In this document: positions 16,860 through 24,714 of the stretch, in pieces
Numbering within the stretch: the first letter of the stretch is position 1
How the letters are laid out: the number at the start of each line of letters is the position of its first letter
DNA from: Pseudoalteromonas ulvae UL12
Lineage (GTDB): Bacteria > Pseudomonadota > Gammaproteobacteria > Enterobacterales > Alteromonadaceae
Direction: 5' to 3'
NCBI RefSeq assembly: GCF_014925405.1
Contig: NZ_AQHJ01000035.1
Span: 248,001 to 312,000 of the forward strand
Length of the DNA: 64,000 bases
Position numbers and translations under genes: made by a program
The notes under the pieces: model-generated
What the model was told of the DNA's origin: nothing
Seen by the model: the letters and a program-made list of their open reading frames with translations, nothing else
Database searches by the model: none

Positions 16860-17798
16860 ATGCAGATTGAAGATTTAAAACTGATTTTAAAAGTCGCTGA
16901 TTGTAAAAGCATAACGGTGGCTGCAACTAAGCTTGATATGCGTGTAGCGACCGCAAGTGCCGCTATCAAGCGGGTGGAATCTGAGCTCGGAATTGATTTA
17001 TTTGTGCGCACCACTCGGCATTTAAGATTGTCGGCGGCCGGTGAGCGTTACATTCCACAATGTGAGCAAGCGTTACTCTTGCTTGATCACGCTCGGCAAA
17101 ATCTTAAAGGCGAGCATGATGAAATTGAAGGCGAGTTGCGTGTCGCGCTTTCTTCTGATTTAGGGCGTAACTTAGTGATTCCGTGGATTGATGAACTGAT
17201 GGATCAGTTTCCTAATCTGAGTGTTAGAACGCATATTAGTGATTCTAATATCGATTTTTACCGCGATTCGGTTGATATTGCACTGCGTTATGGCTCCCCG
17301 ACGGATGCGACTATGTATGGTTTTAAGATTTGCCAAATGCCGCGCTTATTATGTGCCAGTCAAGAATATTTAGTACATCATGCTCGCCCCGCCCACCCTG
17401 ATGATTTGAGCCAACATGAAGGTTTGTTTTATCAACTACAAGATCGAATTAATGATGTTTGGCAATTTACCGATGGCAGTAACACCTATAAAGTCAAAAT
17501 GCAGGGAAGACGCGCGGCAAATGATGGCGACTTAGTGAGACGTTGGTGCTTAGCAGGCAAAGGACTGGCGGTTAAATCGGCGTTGGATTTTGCTGATGAT
17601 TTACTCAATGAGAGAGTCGTGCCAGTGATGCCAGACTTCCCTCATATTAGCTGTGAGCTTTGGCTTATTTGCCCAAGCCGTCAATCAATTACGCCCGCGG
17701 TGCGATTATTACGCGATGTCTGTCGAGAAAAAAGCGCATATTTGCTTAATCAGTTGGTCGACAAGGGCATCATTGATAAGCAGTCGATAACGTTTTAG
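16860..17798 (+). CDS. LysR family transcriptional regulator
   Basis: A 312-residue regulator with the LysR winged helix-turn-helix at the N-terminus (ITVAATKLDMRVATASAAIKRVESELGIDLFVR) and a periplasmic-binding-fold effector domain after residue 90. Such proteins act as tetramers and usually govern a divergent neighbour, here the NfsB-like nitroreductase. The first-strand sequence MQIEDLKLILKVAD is typical of the group acting on quinone or aldehyde-stress genes. The inducer is unknown. Confidence 0.9.
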   Translation: MQIEDLKLILKVADCKSITVAATKLDMRVATASAAIKRVESELGIDLFVRTTRHLRLSAAGERYIPQCEQALLLLDHARQNLKGEHDEIEGELRVALSSDLGRNLVIPWIDELMDQFPNLSVRTHISDSNIDFYRDSVDIALRYGSPTDATMYGFKICQMPRLLCASQEYLVHHARPAHPDDLSQHEGLFYQLQDRINDVWQFTDGSNTYKVKMQGRRAANDGDLVRRWCLAGKGLAVKSALDFADDLLNERVVPVMPDFPHISCELWLICPSRQSITPAVRLLRDVCREKSAYLLNQLVDKGIIDKQSITF

Positions 17799-17826
17799 CA
17801 CGTTTACCTGCGACTATAATGCAGAG

Positions 17827-18558
17827 TTACACTGGTACACCGTGTACTAATTGGGTGTGATACAGTTTAAAATACTCGGTCATAAAACGTTCTGCCTTGT
17901 CACTAATCGTATCCTCTTGGCCACTTTTCATCGGCACATTAATGAGGCCGTCGGCTTCAAAACAGATCACTTTTCCATTGCCTTTGCCATCTAGGTAAAT
18001 AAATCCGGTATAGGCTTTTGCTCGACCATGTAAGCTAAAAATGACCTGTTCGTTGAGGCGATAAATGCATTCAAAAGTGTGGTTGTCGCGCCAGATTGCA
18101 TCATCAATAGCATTGGGTTGAACAAGTTTTTGCTTGAGTTGCTGCAACTGCGACTGGCTATGATTGGCTTTGTTGAGCAAGACTTGGTTGCGCTCTTTCA
18201 ACTGTTTGAGTTTGGCTCTGATCTTTTTTGCACTCGGAGCAATGCTTTTAAAATCAGCTAGCTGAGTTTTGTATTCGTTTAATGTGCTAACGTTGACTGT
18301 TTGTTGGTGTTGGCTTTGCTCTAGGGCATGAAGTTGCAATGTTAGATTCTCACGCTCAGCAGTTAATCGCTGATTTTTGTCTTGTAGCTGCTTAATTTGG
18401 CTTTGTAGGGCAGAAATTTGCTGCTGAGATTGTTGCAATGTGCTGTGAAGATGCTCGAATTCTGAGACATCTTGATTGCATGTTGTAATAAGTGCTTCGA
18501 GGATGTCACTGGTCTCAAGTGTGTGGTTAGAGAGCAAACGTGCTAATGCGGTGTTCAT
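17827..18558 (-). CDS. Coiled-coil protein of unknown function
   Basis: From ATG 18558 the product is 243 residues. The middle (about 35-155) is a long Gln/Leu-rich coiled coil. The C-terminal 90 residues form a distinct globular part (TFECIYRLNEQVIFSLHGRAKAYTGFIY, then KVICFEADGLINVPM). No signal or membrane segment is seen, so it is probably cytoplasmic. I do not recognise the family. A longer frame extends 19 codons upstream but lacks support. Confidence 0.55.
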   Translation of the reverse strand: MNTALARLLSNHTLETSDILEALITTCNQDVSEFEHLHSTLQQSQQQISALQSQIKQLQDKNQRLTAERENLTLQLHALEQSQHQQTVNVSTLNEYKTQLADFKSIAPSAKKIRAKLKQLKERNQVLLNKANHSQSQLQQLKQKLVQPNAIDDAIWRDNHTFECIYRLNEQVIFSLHGRAKAYTGFIYLDGKGNGKVICFEADGLINVPMKSGQEDTISDKAERFMTEYFKLYHTQLVHGVPV

Positions 18559-18892
18559 TGTATCGGTTGACCTTCGGTTGCAAGCTAAGAGAAACGTATC
18601 CGCTGGTGAAATCAAATAAGGCGATGAGTCGAAAATCTCAGCAGATATAACGAATAATCATACGATGACTGAGATAAGTGGGTTCACTTTTTCAAGAACA
18701 CGCTCACAATTTACCTTCATTCAAACGAGGTGTGAAAATGAAGAAGTCGCTTTGGCCTCAAGAGACCAGTGAGTAAAAAAAAGGTGAGTACACGAAGTAC
18801 TCACCTGACCAGCCAAATTAGGGGCACAGCGTGTTACTGAGCAAAGCGGCTGAAAGGTGGCAATGGTTAGTTGCCTTGGGAACGCGGTGTGG
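18559..18892. other. Intergenic region of 334 bases
   Basis: No gene is visible. It must hold the promoter of the coiled-coil gene and it contains the terminator of the upstream minus-strand operon at 18774-18806. Confidence 0.5.
18774..18806 (-). terminator. Intrinsic terminator of the monooxygenase-aminotransferase-FrnE operon
   Basis: On the minus strand AGGTGAGTAC-TTCGT-GTACTCACCT is followed by a run of eight T; ten perfect pairs. Confidence 0.85.
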
Positions 18893-19759
18893 TTAGTTCA
18901 GTTGCCAAAACTCGATATCAGCCAAGCATGTGATTGAAAATCCTAGCGTTAATAATAAATTTCGTGCGGTATGTTCGGCGCATTGCAATACTTCGCTCGC
19001 TTCGCGAATGGTCCAGCTGTTGTAGCGTAGTAGTTTTTCTGTCGCAGAGAGTGACAGCGGCTTAATCGCAGGGTTATTACCTACATTTAGGGCTTCTTTT
19101 AACGTGTGATAACTGACAGATCCAACTAACTTTATCGGGTGATCAGATAAAAAAATCAGCGATGGGAAACCACGTGCACCAAGGGCTATCATCTCATGTT
19201 GTTCCCGTGTGAAAAGGCTGTTGATTTGGGCACTGTGCAACAGGGTAAAAAATGCCTCGCCATCAAAACCAAATTTTTCAACATGGCGGCGTAAAATTTG
19301 TTCATTGGAGAGATTTTCAGCGTATAAAAAGATGCGCTCTCGCATCAGACGAACAAATTGACTTTCTAGGCTCGGCGCTAATTGTCGCACCACTAAGGCG
19401 GCTTTACATAAAATGTATGAGTTGGAAATTGGATCATCGCGCCATACGGATGGATCAATGGGTTGTTGATATACATCAGCCACATGTTGCCAATGATCAA
19501 TGACATCTAATGGGCCAGAAATCCCGTTGCCGGCATCGCCAAAGCCTTCCCAGCCGGGCAATAACCCGCCATGAATATACCGTGTTGTAAATTGGTACTC
19601 ACAATTTAATCGGCGCCACATAGGTTCGATGGCCCAGCAATGGGAGCAAATCGGATCGGTGACAAAAATAATGTCGACCGGTTTTAGGTGACTGGGCATA
19701 GTCGCTGTGTGTTTAGATTGAGAGGGTAAGATACATCCTTGTTGCGGATCGCATTGCAT
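18893..19759 (-). CDS. DsbA-family (FrnE-like) thioredoxin-fold protein
   Basis: The 288-residue protein has DsbA-type thioredoxin topology with active site Cys38-Ser-His-Cys41 in VTDPICSHCWAIEP, the arrangement of the FrnE/DsbA-like group, and the cis-proline segment GARGFPSLIFL. No signal peptide is seen, so it is likely cytoplasmic, as FrnE proteins are. A C-terminal tail (NSWTIREASEVLQ) looks helix-turn-helix-like but is short. It starts one base after the aminotransferase stop, at the end of a three-gene operon. It may act as a redox or isomerase partner for those enzymes, by inference. Confidence 0.75.
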   Translation of the reverse strand: MQCDPQQGCILPSQSKHTATMPSHLKPVDIIFVTDPICSHCWAIEPMWRRLNCEYQFTTRYIHGGLLPGWEGFGDAGNGISGPLDVIDHWQHVADVYQQPIDPSVWRDDPISNSYILCKAALVVRQLAPSLESQFVRLMRERIFLYAENLSNEQILRRHVEKFGFDGEAFFTLLHSAQINSLFTREQHEMIALGARGFPSLIFLSDHPIKLVGSVSYHTLKEALNVGNNPAIKPLSLSATEKLLRYNSWTIREASEVLQCAEHTARNLLLTLGFSITCLADIEFWQLN

Positions 19760-19760
19760 A

Positions 19761-20951
19761 TTATTGCACTCCTAGACGGTGTAAAGTGGATTCCATTCGG
19801 TCAAGCCCTTGGCTTAATAAGGTTTTGCTGGTGGCAAAACAAATACGAATATGCCCTTGTGCCGCAGGGCCGAAAAACCGAGGACTACCGGGCACCACAG
19901 CTAACTTATCTTTTAACAACTCGTCGGTGAGGGCTTCACTGCTGAGGCCTGTTGCACTGATATCAGGAAATAACAAATAAGTTGCTTGGGGGGCTGTGCA
20001 CTGAACACCCGGCATCTTGTTTAGGCGCTCGACGGCGTAGTCGCGCATTTTGGTTAAATGGATCAGAAACTCATCAACCCAATACCAACAATTTAACACG
20101 GCTTGGGTTGCTGCTATTTGCGACAAGGTCGATACACCTCCTGCGGTTGTCATCACATTGGCGCAAGTGACTAATTGCTGGTGATGCTGTACTGAGGGCG
20201 AAAAAATGGCGCCGACTCGAAGCCCCGCTAATGCAAATGATTTTGAAAAGCCATAGACAGTGATGACTCGTTCCATCAAGGCTGGTTCTAGGTGATGAAA
20301 ACTGTGCATAGTATGGCCGGGGTAAACGATATCCGACCAAATTTCATCATTGAGGATCATTAAATTATGCTGTTTGGCAAAGTGCGCGAGGGTAGTTAAC
20401 TCGTGCAGACTCATCAGGCGCCCTAATGGATTGTGAGGATTACAGACGCCAATTAATTTAGTACGTTCGCTTAGCAGTTCGGTCAGTGAATCAAGATCAA
20501 ATTCGCCGCGCTTGGCATCAAATCGACAACGTTTCACTTGTGCACCGGCCGCAAGGACTGCTTGTTCAAATAAAAAGTCCACAGGGTCAAAAATGATTGC
20601 TTCATCCCCAGGTTGTAAATAGGTTTTAGCCACCACATACATGGCGCTCGCAACGCTGTCGATGGGTAAAATAAGCTCGGGGTTTAAACGGTAATCTTTT
20701 CTGTGAGCTAATCCTTCAGATAGTGCTTCTTTGAAGCTGGTTAGTCCTTGGTGTGGGCCATAAGAGAATACGCCTTCGAGGGCATAGTTGGCGATGGCTT
20801 GGCTAATTTCAGGTGCGCAACGAAAATCAGGATCGGCGGCGGTCAGTGGGATCACATCCGGAGCGGTTTCGGCCCAGCGAAAGTTAAAGGCTCGTTGTTT
20901 TAAAACCTCGATTGGGACGGCGTCACAATCAAATAACGATGTTTTTTGCAT
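19761..20951 (-). CDS. PLP-dependent aminotransferase, class I/II
   Basis: A 396-residue fold-type I PLP enzyme: CNPHNPLG, NDEIWSDIVY, and the PLP-binding lysine Lys237 in YGFSKSFALAGLRVG. The early PDVIPLTAADPDF element resembles MalY/PatB-type C-S lyases as well as aspartate aminotransferases, so transamination and beta-elimination are both possible. ATG 20951 follows AGGAC. It lies between the FAD monooxygenase (26-base gap) and the FrnE-like gene (one-base gap); the three form one operon. Confidence 0.8.
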   Translation of the reverse strand: MQKTSLFDCDAVPIEVLKQRAFNFRWAETAPDVIPLTAADPDFRCAPEISQAIANYALEGVFSYGPHQGLTSFKEALSEGLAHRKDYRLNPELILPIDSVASAMYVVAKTYLQPGDEAIIFDPVDFLFEQAVLAAGAQVKRCRFDAKRGEFDLDSLTELLSERTKLIGVCNPHNPLGRLMSLHELTTLAHFAKQHNLMILNDEIWSDIVYPGHTMHSFHHLEPALMERVITVYGFSKSFALAGLRVGAIFSPSVQHHQQLVTCANVMTTAGGVSTLSQIAATQAVLNCWYWVDEFLIHLTKMRDYAVERLNKMPGVQCTAPQATYLLFPDISATGLSSEALTDELLKDKLAVVPGSPRFFGPAAQGHIRICFATSKTLLSQGLDRMESTLHRLGVQ

Positions 20952-20977
20952 AGTAAAGTCCTTGTGACTCAAAATAG

Positions 20978-22066
20978 TTAAAAAGCGAACGGCACTTTTT
21001 GCTCTTGATGATGGGGCTGTAAAAACTCTTCTTGTAATTCAATACCTTGCTTTAGATATGTGTCAGCGATTAACTTTCGTTTTTTGCTGTATTGGCTCAG
21101 TGCCAAAGGCAACATTGTTAAATCGATATCCCACAATGAATGTGCTAGTTCAATGGCATCAACCATGGCCGAATTTACCCCTTGGCTCGTGAAGGGTAAA
21201 AGCGCGTGGGCCGCATCGCCCAGCAATACGACATTGCCACGGTGATATTGAGGAAGCGGGTGCAAGTAACGTGTTTGCCATAAGTGTGAATGATTAAAGT
21301 TTGTATGTTTGATTAATTGAGGGATAGGCTGTGGCCAATGGCCAACAGTTTGTTGCGCAAATTGCCATTTACTTTGTGCGGTGTGTTCGGGGGCGGTGAA
21401 CATCTGACGCGAAAATTGAATAAACCAGACTAATTTACTTTCGGTAGCGGGAACCATTCCAACCGCGAGACCGCCGGCATGTTGTTTGAATTTGACAAAT
21501 GAGTGAGATAAATTTTCAACTAATGCCGGATCGTCGATGATCGATACTAATTCATGCACTTTTCCATGACTACTTGGTGCGTTAGGGTAAAGTTGTTCGC
21601 GTACTTGTGAGCGACCACCATCACAGCCAAGAAAGATATCAGCACTGATTTGTTGGCCGCTAGTGAAAACGGCGCAATCAGCATTTCCATTATCATGATA
21701 GGTAAAGTGAGAAAACTGGGCATCAAAATGGAGCCAATCGGCGGGGATCTTCGCCAATAAACAATCAATAAATGCTTTTCGCGTAGTGCCAAAGCTATTA
21801 GGCAGCGCTTGATGTTTTAATGCATGGCCTAGGTTGTCTTTAATGTAACAGTGTTCGAGTGCGTAGCCGTTCATTTTTGCGGCATCGAGCAGGTCGAGCT
21901 CTGCGAGCGCACTTAAGCCATTTTCTAACATGATAAAGCCGAGGCCTTCGCGGCCGCTGATAGGGCTGCGCTCATAAATATCGACGCGACCACCGAGTTG
22001 TTGGTAATACACAGCAAATGCCAGCCCGGCAATGCCTCCGCCAATGATTGCGATCCGTGGTTGCAT
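20978..22066 (-). CDS. FAD-dependent aromatic-type monooxygenase
   Basis: The 362-residue flavoprotein opens with IAIIGGGIAGLAFAVYYQQLGG, the dinucleotide-binding start of group A flavin hydroxylases (UbiH/salicylate hydroxylase class). FLGCDGGRSQVR (the DG motif) and GNVVLLGDAAHALLPFTSQGVNSAM (the second FAD motif) confirm it. It would hydroxylate an aromatic or heteroaromatic ring using NAD(P)H and oxygen. The GGG start at ATG 22066 follows AGGTGC; a longer in-frame extension crosses the promoter region and is rejected. It is the first gene of an operon divergent from a LysR gene. Confidence 0.85.
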   Translation of the reverse strand: MQPRIAIIGGGIAGLAFAVYYQQLGGRVDIYERSPISGREGLGFIMLENGLSALAELDLLDAAKMNGYALEHCYIKDNLGHALKHQALPNSFGTTRKAFIDCLLAKIPADWLHFDAQFSHFTYHDNGNADCAVFTSGQQISADIFLGCDGGRSQVREQLYPNAPSSHGKVHELVSIIDDPALVENLSHSFVKFKQHAGGLAVGMVPATESKLVWFIQFSRQMFTAPEHTAQSKWQFAQQTVGHWPQPIPQLIKHTNFNHSHLWQTRYLHPLPQYHRGNVVLLGDAAHALLPFTSQGVNSAMVDAIELAHSLWDIDLTMLPLALSQYSKKRKLIADTYLKQGIELQEEFLQPHHQEQKVPFAF

Positions 22067-22148
22067 TGAGCACCTAATACTTGTCAAATTCGTTAACTTT
22101 ATATTAACGATTAGAGCAGTTTTATGTAATATAGGTACATACATAATA

Positions 22149-22168
22149 GTTATGCAAAAGTGCATAAC
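22149..22168. promoter_or_regulatory. Perfect palindrome between monooxygenase operon and LysR gene
   Basis: GTTATGCA-AAAG-TGCATAAC, eight perfect pairs, lying 10 bases before the LysR start and 82 before the monooxygenase start. The likely LysR binding site. Confidence 0.55.
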
Positions 22169-22178
22169 TGACGAGGAG

Positions 22179-23066
22179 ATGGCAGTGGCAAACTTTAATT
22201 GGGATGATGTCAAAATAGCACATCAAGCAGCAAAACTTGGTTCTTTAAGTAAAGCGGCTGAATGGCTAGGGGTGAATTACTCAACGGTGTTAAGACGCAT
22301 CGAACAGTTAGAGAAGTCATTGGAATGTAAGCTTTTTATTCGTCATCAGCGAGGTTACCAACTGACGGATGCTGGGCGACAACTGCTGACTTGCCTCCCT
22401 GAAATTGAAATGCGATTTGCGCAATTTCACACTAATTTGACGGCGCTTAATAGCGAGATTAAAGGCACATTAAAAATTACTACCTTGCCCGAATATTCTT
22501 CATTTTTGCATCCAATTTTGCTTACATGCCAACAGCTTCATCCCGATTTACGTTTGCGTGTTGATGTTAGTAACGACATTGTCCCGTTAGAAACAGGCAG
22601 TGCACATATGTCGATTCGAGCCTGTGAAGCGGGTGATATGCAAGCAGATTTAATCGCGACAAAAATTTGTTCGTTAAACTATTCGTATTATGCAGCGAAA
22701 AGTTACGTCGAGCGGCGTGGTTTACCTCAATCGAGTGCAGATTTTAAAAATCATAGTTGGGTGATGCCAAGTGGGCGAAAACAAAATATTTCGTTTGTGA
22801 AAGCCATTAATCAACAGCTCGACATCCAACATATTAGTTATCAAAGTAATCACTTTTTTGATATTCAATCAGCCGTTGAACACGGTATTGGTATTGGCCC
22901 CATTGATGATGAAAAAGTGCCTGCGAATAGCTCGTTATGTAAAGTCAGTAGTATTGAATGTAAGAATAACAATCACTTGTGGTGCGTGTATCACAAAGAT
23001 TTACGGGATGATGTAAAAATTCAGGCGGTCACGCAGTTGATCAAAGCGCAAACCAATCAGCTCTAA
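22179..23066 (+). CDS. LysR family regulator of the monooxygenase operon
   Basis: A 295-residue LysR protein: helix-turn-helix at about 15-45 (LGSLSKAAEWLGVNYSTVLRRIEQLEKSLECKLFIRHQRGYQLTDAG) and an effector-binding domain from about 90. ATG 22179 sits just after GAGGAG; the longer in-frame frame would overlap the divergent gene and is rejected. Divergent placement and the palindrome in the gap suggest it governs the monooxygenase-aminotransferase-FrnE operon. Confidence 0.85.
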   Translation: MAVANFNWDDVKIAHQAAKLGSLSKAAEWLGVNYSTVLRRIEQLEKSLECKLFIRHQRGYQLTDAGRQLLTCLPEIEMRFAQFHTNLTALNSEIKGTLKITTLPEYSSFLHPILLTCQQLHPDLRLRVDVSNDIVPLETGSAHMSIRACEAGDMQADLIATKICSLNYSYYAAKSYVERRGLPQSSADFKNHSWVMPSGRKQNISFVKAINQQLDIQHISYQSNHFFDIQSAVEHGIGIGPIDDEKVPANSSLCKVSSIECKNNNHLWCVYHKDLRDDVKIQAVTQLIKAQTNQL

Positions 23067-23093
23067 TTAATCTCTTATCAGATCTAAGTTTGG

Positions 23094-23546
23094 TTAACGT
23101 CGCTGTTTATTTTGCGTGCATTGATGCTGTGTTATGAGGGCATCAAAATGAGGGAACAGAGCTAAAAAATCCGCTGTTGAGGCATGAAATGTGACATTCA
23201 CTTTAATGTCCTGCCACAATTTAGCCAATATAAACTGACCAATGATATTGCCATTGACTAAATAGTCGACTTGTTGATAACCACGCTCTGCCATGCTTTG
23301 GAACATTTTGCGGGCTTGCTGTTGGCTTTCGGGTGTCCCTAGCTGCCAATCTTGTAAATTGACGATGGCATGATTGATAAGCAATGTAGGATGCTGTTGG
23401 TATTCAGCCAGCATGGCTTGTCTAAATTGAAACGCGCCTTCTTCATTGAATGCATCATATAATTCCAGATATAAAATCGGCGCTTCAATCGTGAAGCTGT
23501 AGTTACCATGGCCATTAAACATCGCTATTTTTATTGCCTGTATCAT
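23094..23546 (-). CDS. Protein of unknown function
   Basis: About 150 residues from ATG 23546, which follows GGAGAGGG; an ATG eight codons later is also possible. A core of alternating strands and helices (APILYLELYDAFNEEGAFQFRQAML, then the LINHAIVNLQDWQLGTPES region) recalls the STAS/SpoIIAA-like shape, but the match is weak and no name is given. No signal or membrane segments. It converges with the LysR gene and is followed upstream by a dispersed repeat copy. Confidence 0.5.
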   Translation of the reverse strand: MIQAIKIAMFNGHGNYSFTIEAPILYLELYDAFNEEGAFQFRQAMLAEYQQHPTLLINHAIVNLQDWQLGTPESQQQARKMFQSMAERGYQQVDYLVNGNIIGQFILAKLWQDIKVNVTFHASTADFLALFPHFDALITQHQCTQNKQRR

Positions 23547-23608
23547 CCCTCTCCAAGTTTTTAACTTAGCCTTTTGTTTGCCAGACTGCAAAGGGTTTTA
23601 GCAATTAC

Positions 23609-23655
23609 TAAGGGCTGTTGATCTTTGTTGGTTGAATTTTGTTCGAGAATAATCG
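23609..23655 (+). repeat. Partial copy of the TAGGG-ended dispersed repeat
   Basis: TAAGGGCTGTTGATCTTT, then GTTGGTTGAATTTTGTTCGA, closely matching the left end of the complete element at 39517-39783. Only the left portion is recognisable. Confidence 0.65.
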
Positions 23656-23747
23656 TCCTTAGTCATCTCTTGTCGTTTACGGCGTCAAAATAACACTCTG
23701 TCTGTTGCGGGAAAATAATGCTTGTATTGTTGTTTAAATGCACTATT

Positions 23748-23762
23748 ATGACGAAGCGTCAT
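23748..23762. promoter_or_regulatory. TetR operator copy 1
   Basis: ATGACG-AAG-CGTCAT. Same palindrome as copies 2 and 3; its centre lies 17 bases from that of copy 2. Confidence 0.7.
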
Positions 23763-23764
23763 AA

Positions 23765-23779
23765 ATGACGAATCGTCAT
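23765..23779. promoter_or_regulatory. TetR operator copy 2
   Basis: ATGACG-AAT-CGTCAT, upstream of the tetR coding region; likely autoregulatory with copy 1. Confidence 0.7.
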
Positions 23780-23875
23780 AAAAAGAGTGGCGATTTGCTG
23801 CGTTGTAATCATATCGCGCTTAGAGCTGGAAAATTAACGATTGCTATGGTAACTAAGAGGAGGGATTTTGTAGAA

Positions 23876-24670
23876 GTGAAAAATATGTTTAAGTTTTTAT
23901 GTCAAAGCGATGTTGAGCAAACAAAAGGGTGCGTGTTTAAGCGTGGGTTTACGCCTAAACAGCAACAAATTGCCGACCGCGAGCATGAACTATTACACAT
24001 AGCGAAACAATTAGTGGAGCAAGATGGTTTTAATAACTTCACTATGGATAAGCTCACCGCTGCAAGCCCATACTCCAAAGGCACTATTTACAATCATTTT
24101 TCCAGCAAAGAAGATGTGATCACCGCGCTGTGTACCAGTGCACTTCGTCATGAAATGAGTTTTTTAAAACGGGCGTTAGCGTTTGAAGGAACGACACGTG
24201 AGCGAGTACTCGCTTTGCATGTAGCTTACGTTACATCAGCAAAAGTTGAACCTGTTTTATTGAATTGTTTAATGACAGCGAAGACGCCCTGGGTGATGCA
24301 AAAAGCATCAAAAGAGCGTTTACAAGTTCAAGAAGAACTTGAGCAACAATGTACACAATTAATTGATGCCGCGATGAATGTTGCTGTGCAAAGCGGCGAT
24401 TTAAAGCTCAGTTCAAACAGTGGATTGGATTGCGTTTCGTTTGCTAATTGGGCGGTCACATTTGGCAGTATAGCACTGCTTAGCAGTGCAAATTCGTGTC
24501 ATAGCATCGCGCGTGTTAAGGACCATAATGTGTTTTTATTTAGTATTAACTGTGTACTAGATGGACTCAATTGGCAGCCGTTATCACATGCTTGGGATTA
24601 TCAGCGAACTTGGCAAAGGATTGAGCAGGAAATTTTTTCTGCTGAGCTGGATGCGCTCGATAAATTGTAA
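23876..24670 (+). CDS. TetR family regulator of the MMPL operon
   Basis: A TetR regulator with the helix-turn-helix NFTMDKLTAASPYSKGTIYNHFSSKEDVITAL, then a long ligand-binding helical domain. The frame opens at 23765, inside an operator, so the real start is later: GTG 23876 (12 bases after GGAGG) gives 264 residues and ATG 23885 gives 261; the call is uncertain by three codons. It reads into the MMPL transporter gene, 44 bases downstream. TGACGNNNCGTCA palindromes occur twice before it and once before the transporter, so it most likely represses both. Confidence 0.85.
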   Translation: MKNMFKFLCQSDVEQTKGCVFKRGFTPKQQQIADREHELLHIAKQLVEQDGFNNFTMDKLTAASPYSKGTIYNHFSSKEDVITALCTSALRHEMSFLKRALAFEGTTRERVLALHVAYVTSAKVEPVLLNCLMTAKTPWVMQKASKERLQVQEELEQQCTQLIDAAMNVAVQSGDLKLSSNSGLDCVSFANWAVTFGSIALLSSANSCHSIARVKDHNVFLFSINCVLDGLNWQPLSHAWDYQRTWQRIEQEIFSAELDALDKL

Positions 24671-24685
24671 ATATTTTAACCTTTA

Positions 24686-24700
24686 ATGACGTTTCGTCAC
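24686..24700. promoter_or_regulatory. TetR operator copy 3, before the transporter gene
   Basis: ATGACG-TTT-CGTCAC, 15 bases before the MMPL start codon. Confidence 0.7.
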
Positions 24701-24714
24701 TTTTTGGAGTGGAG

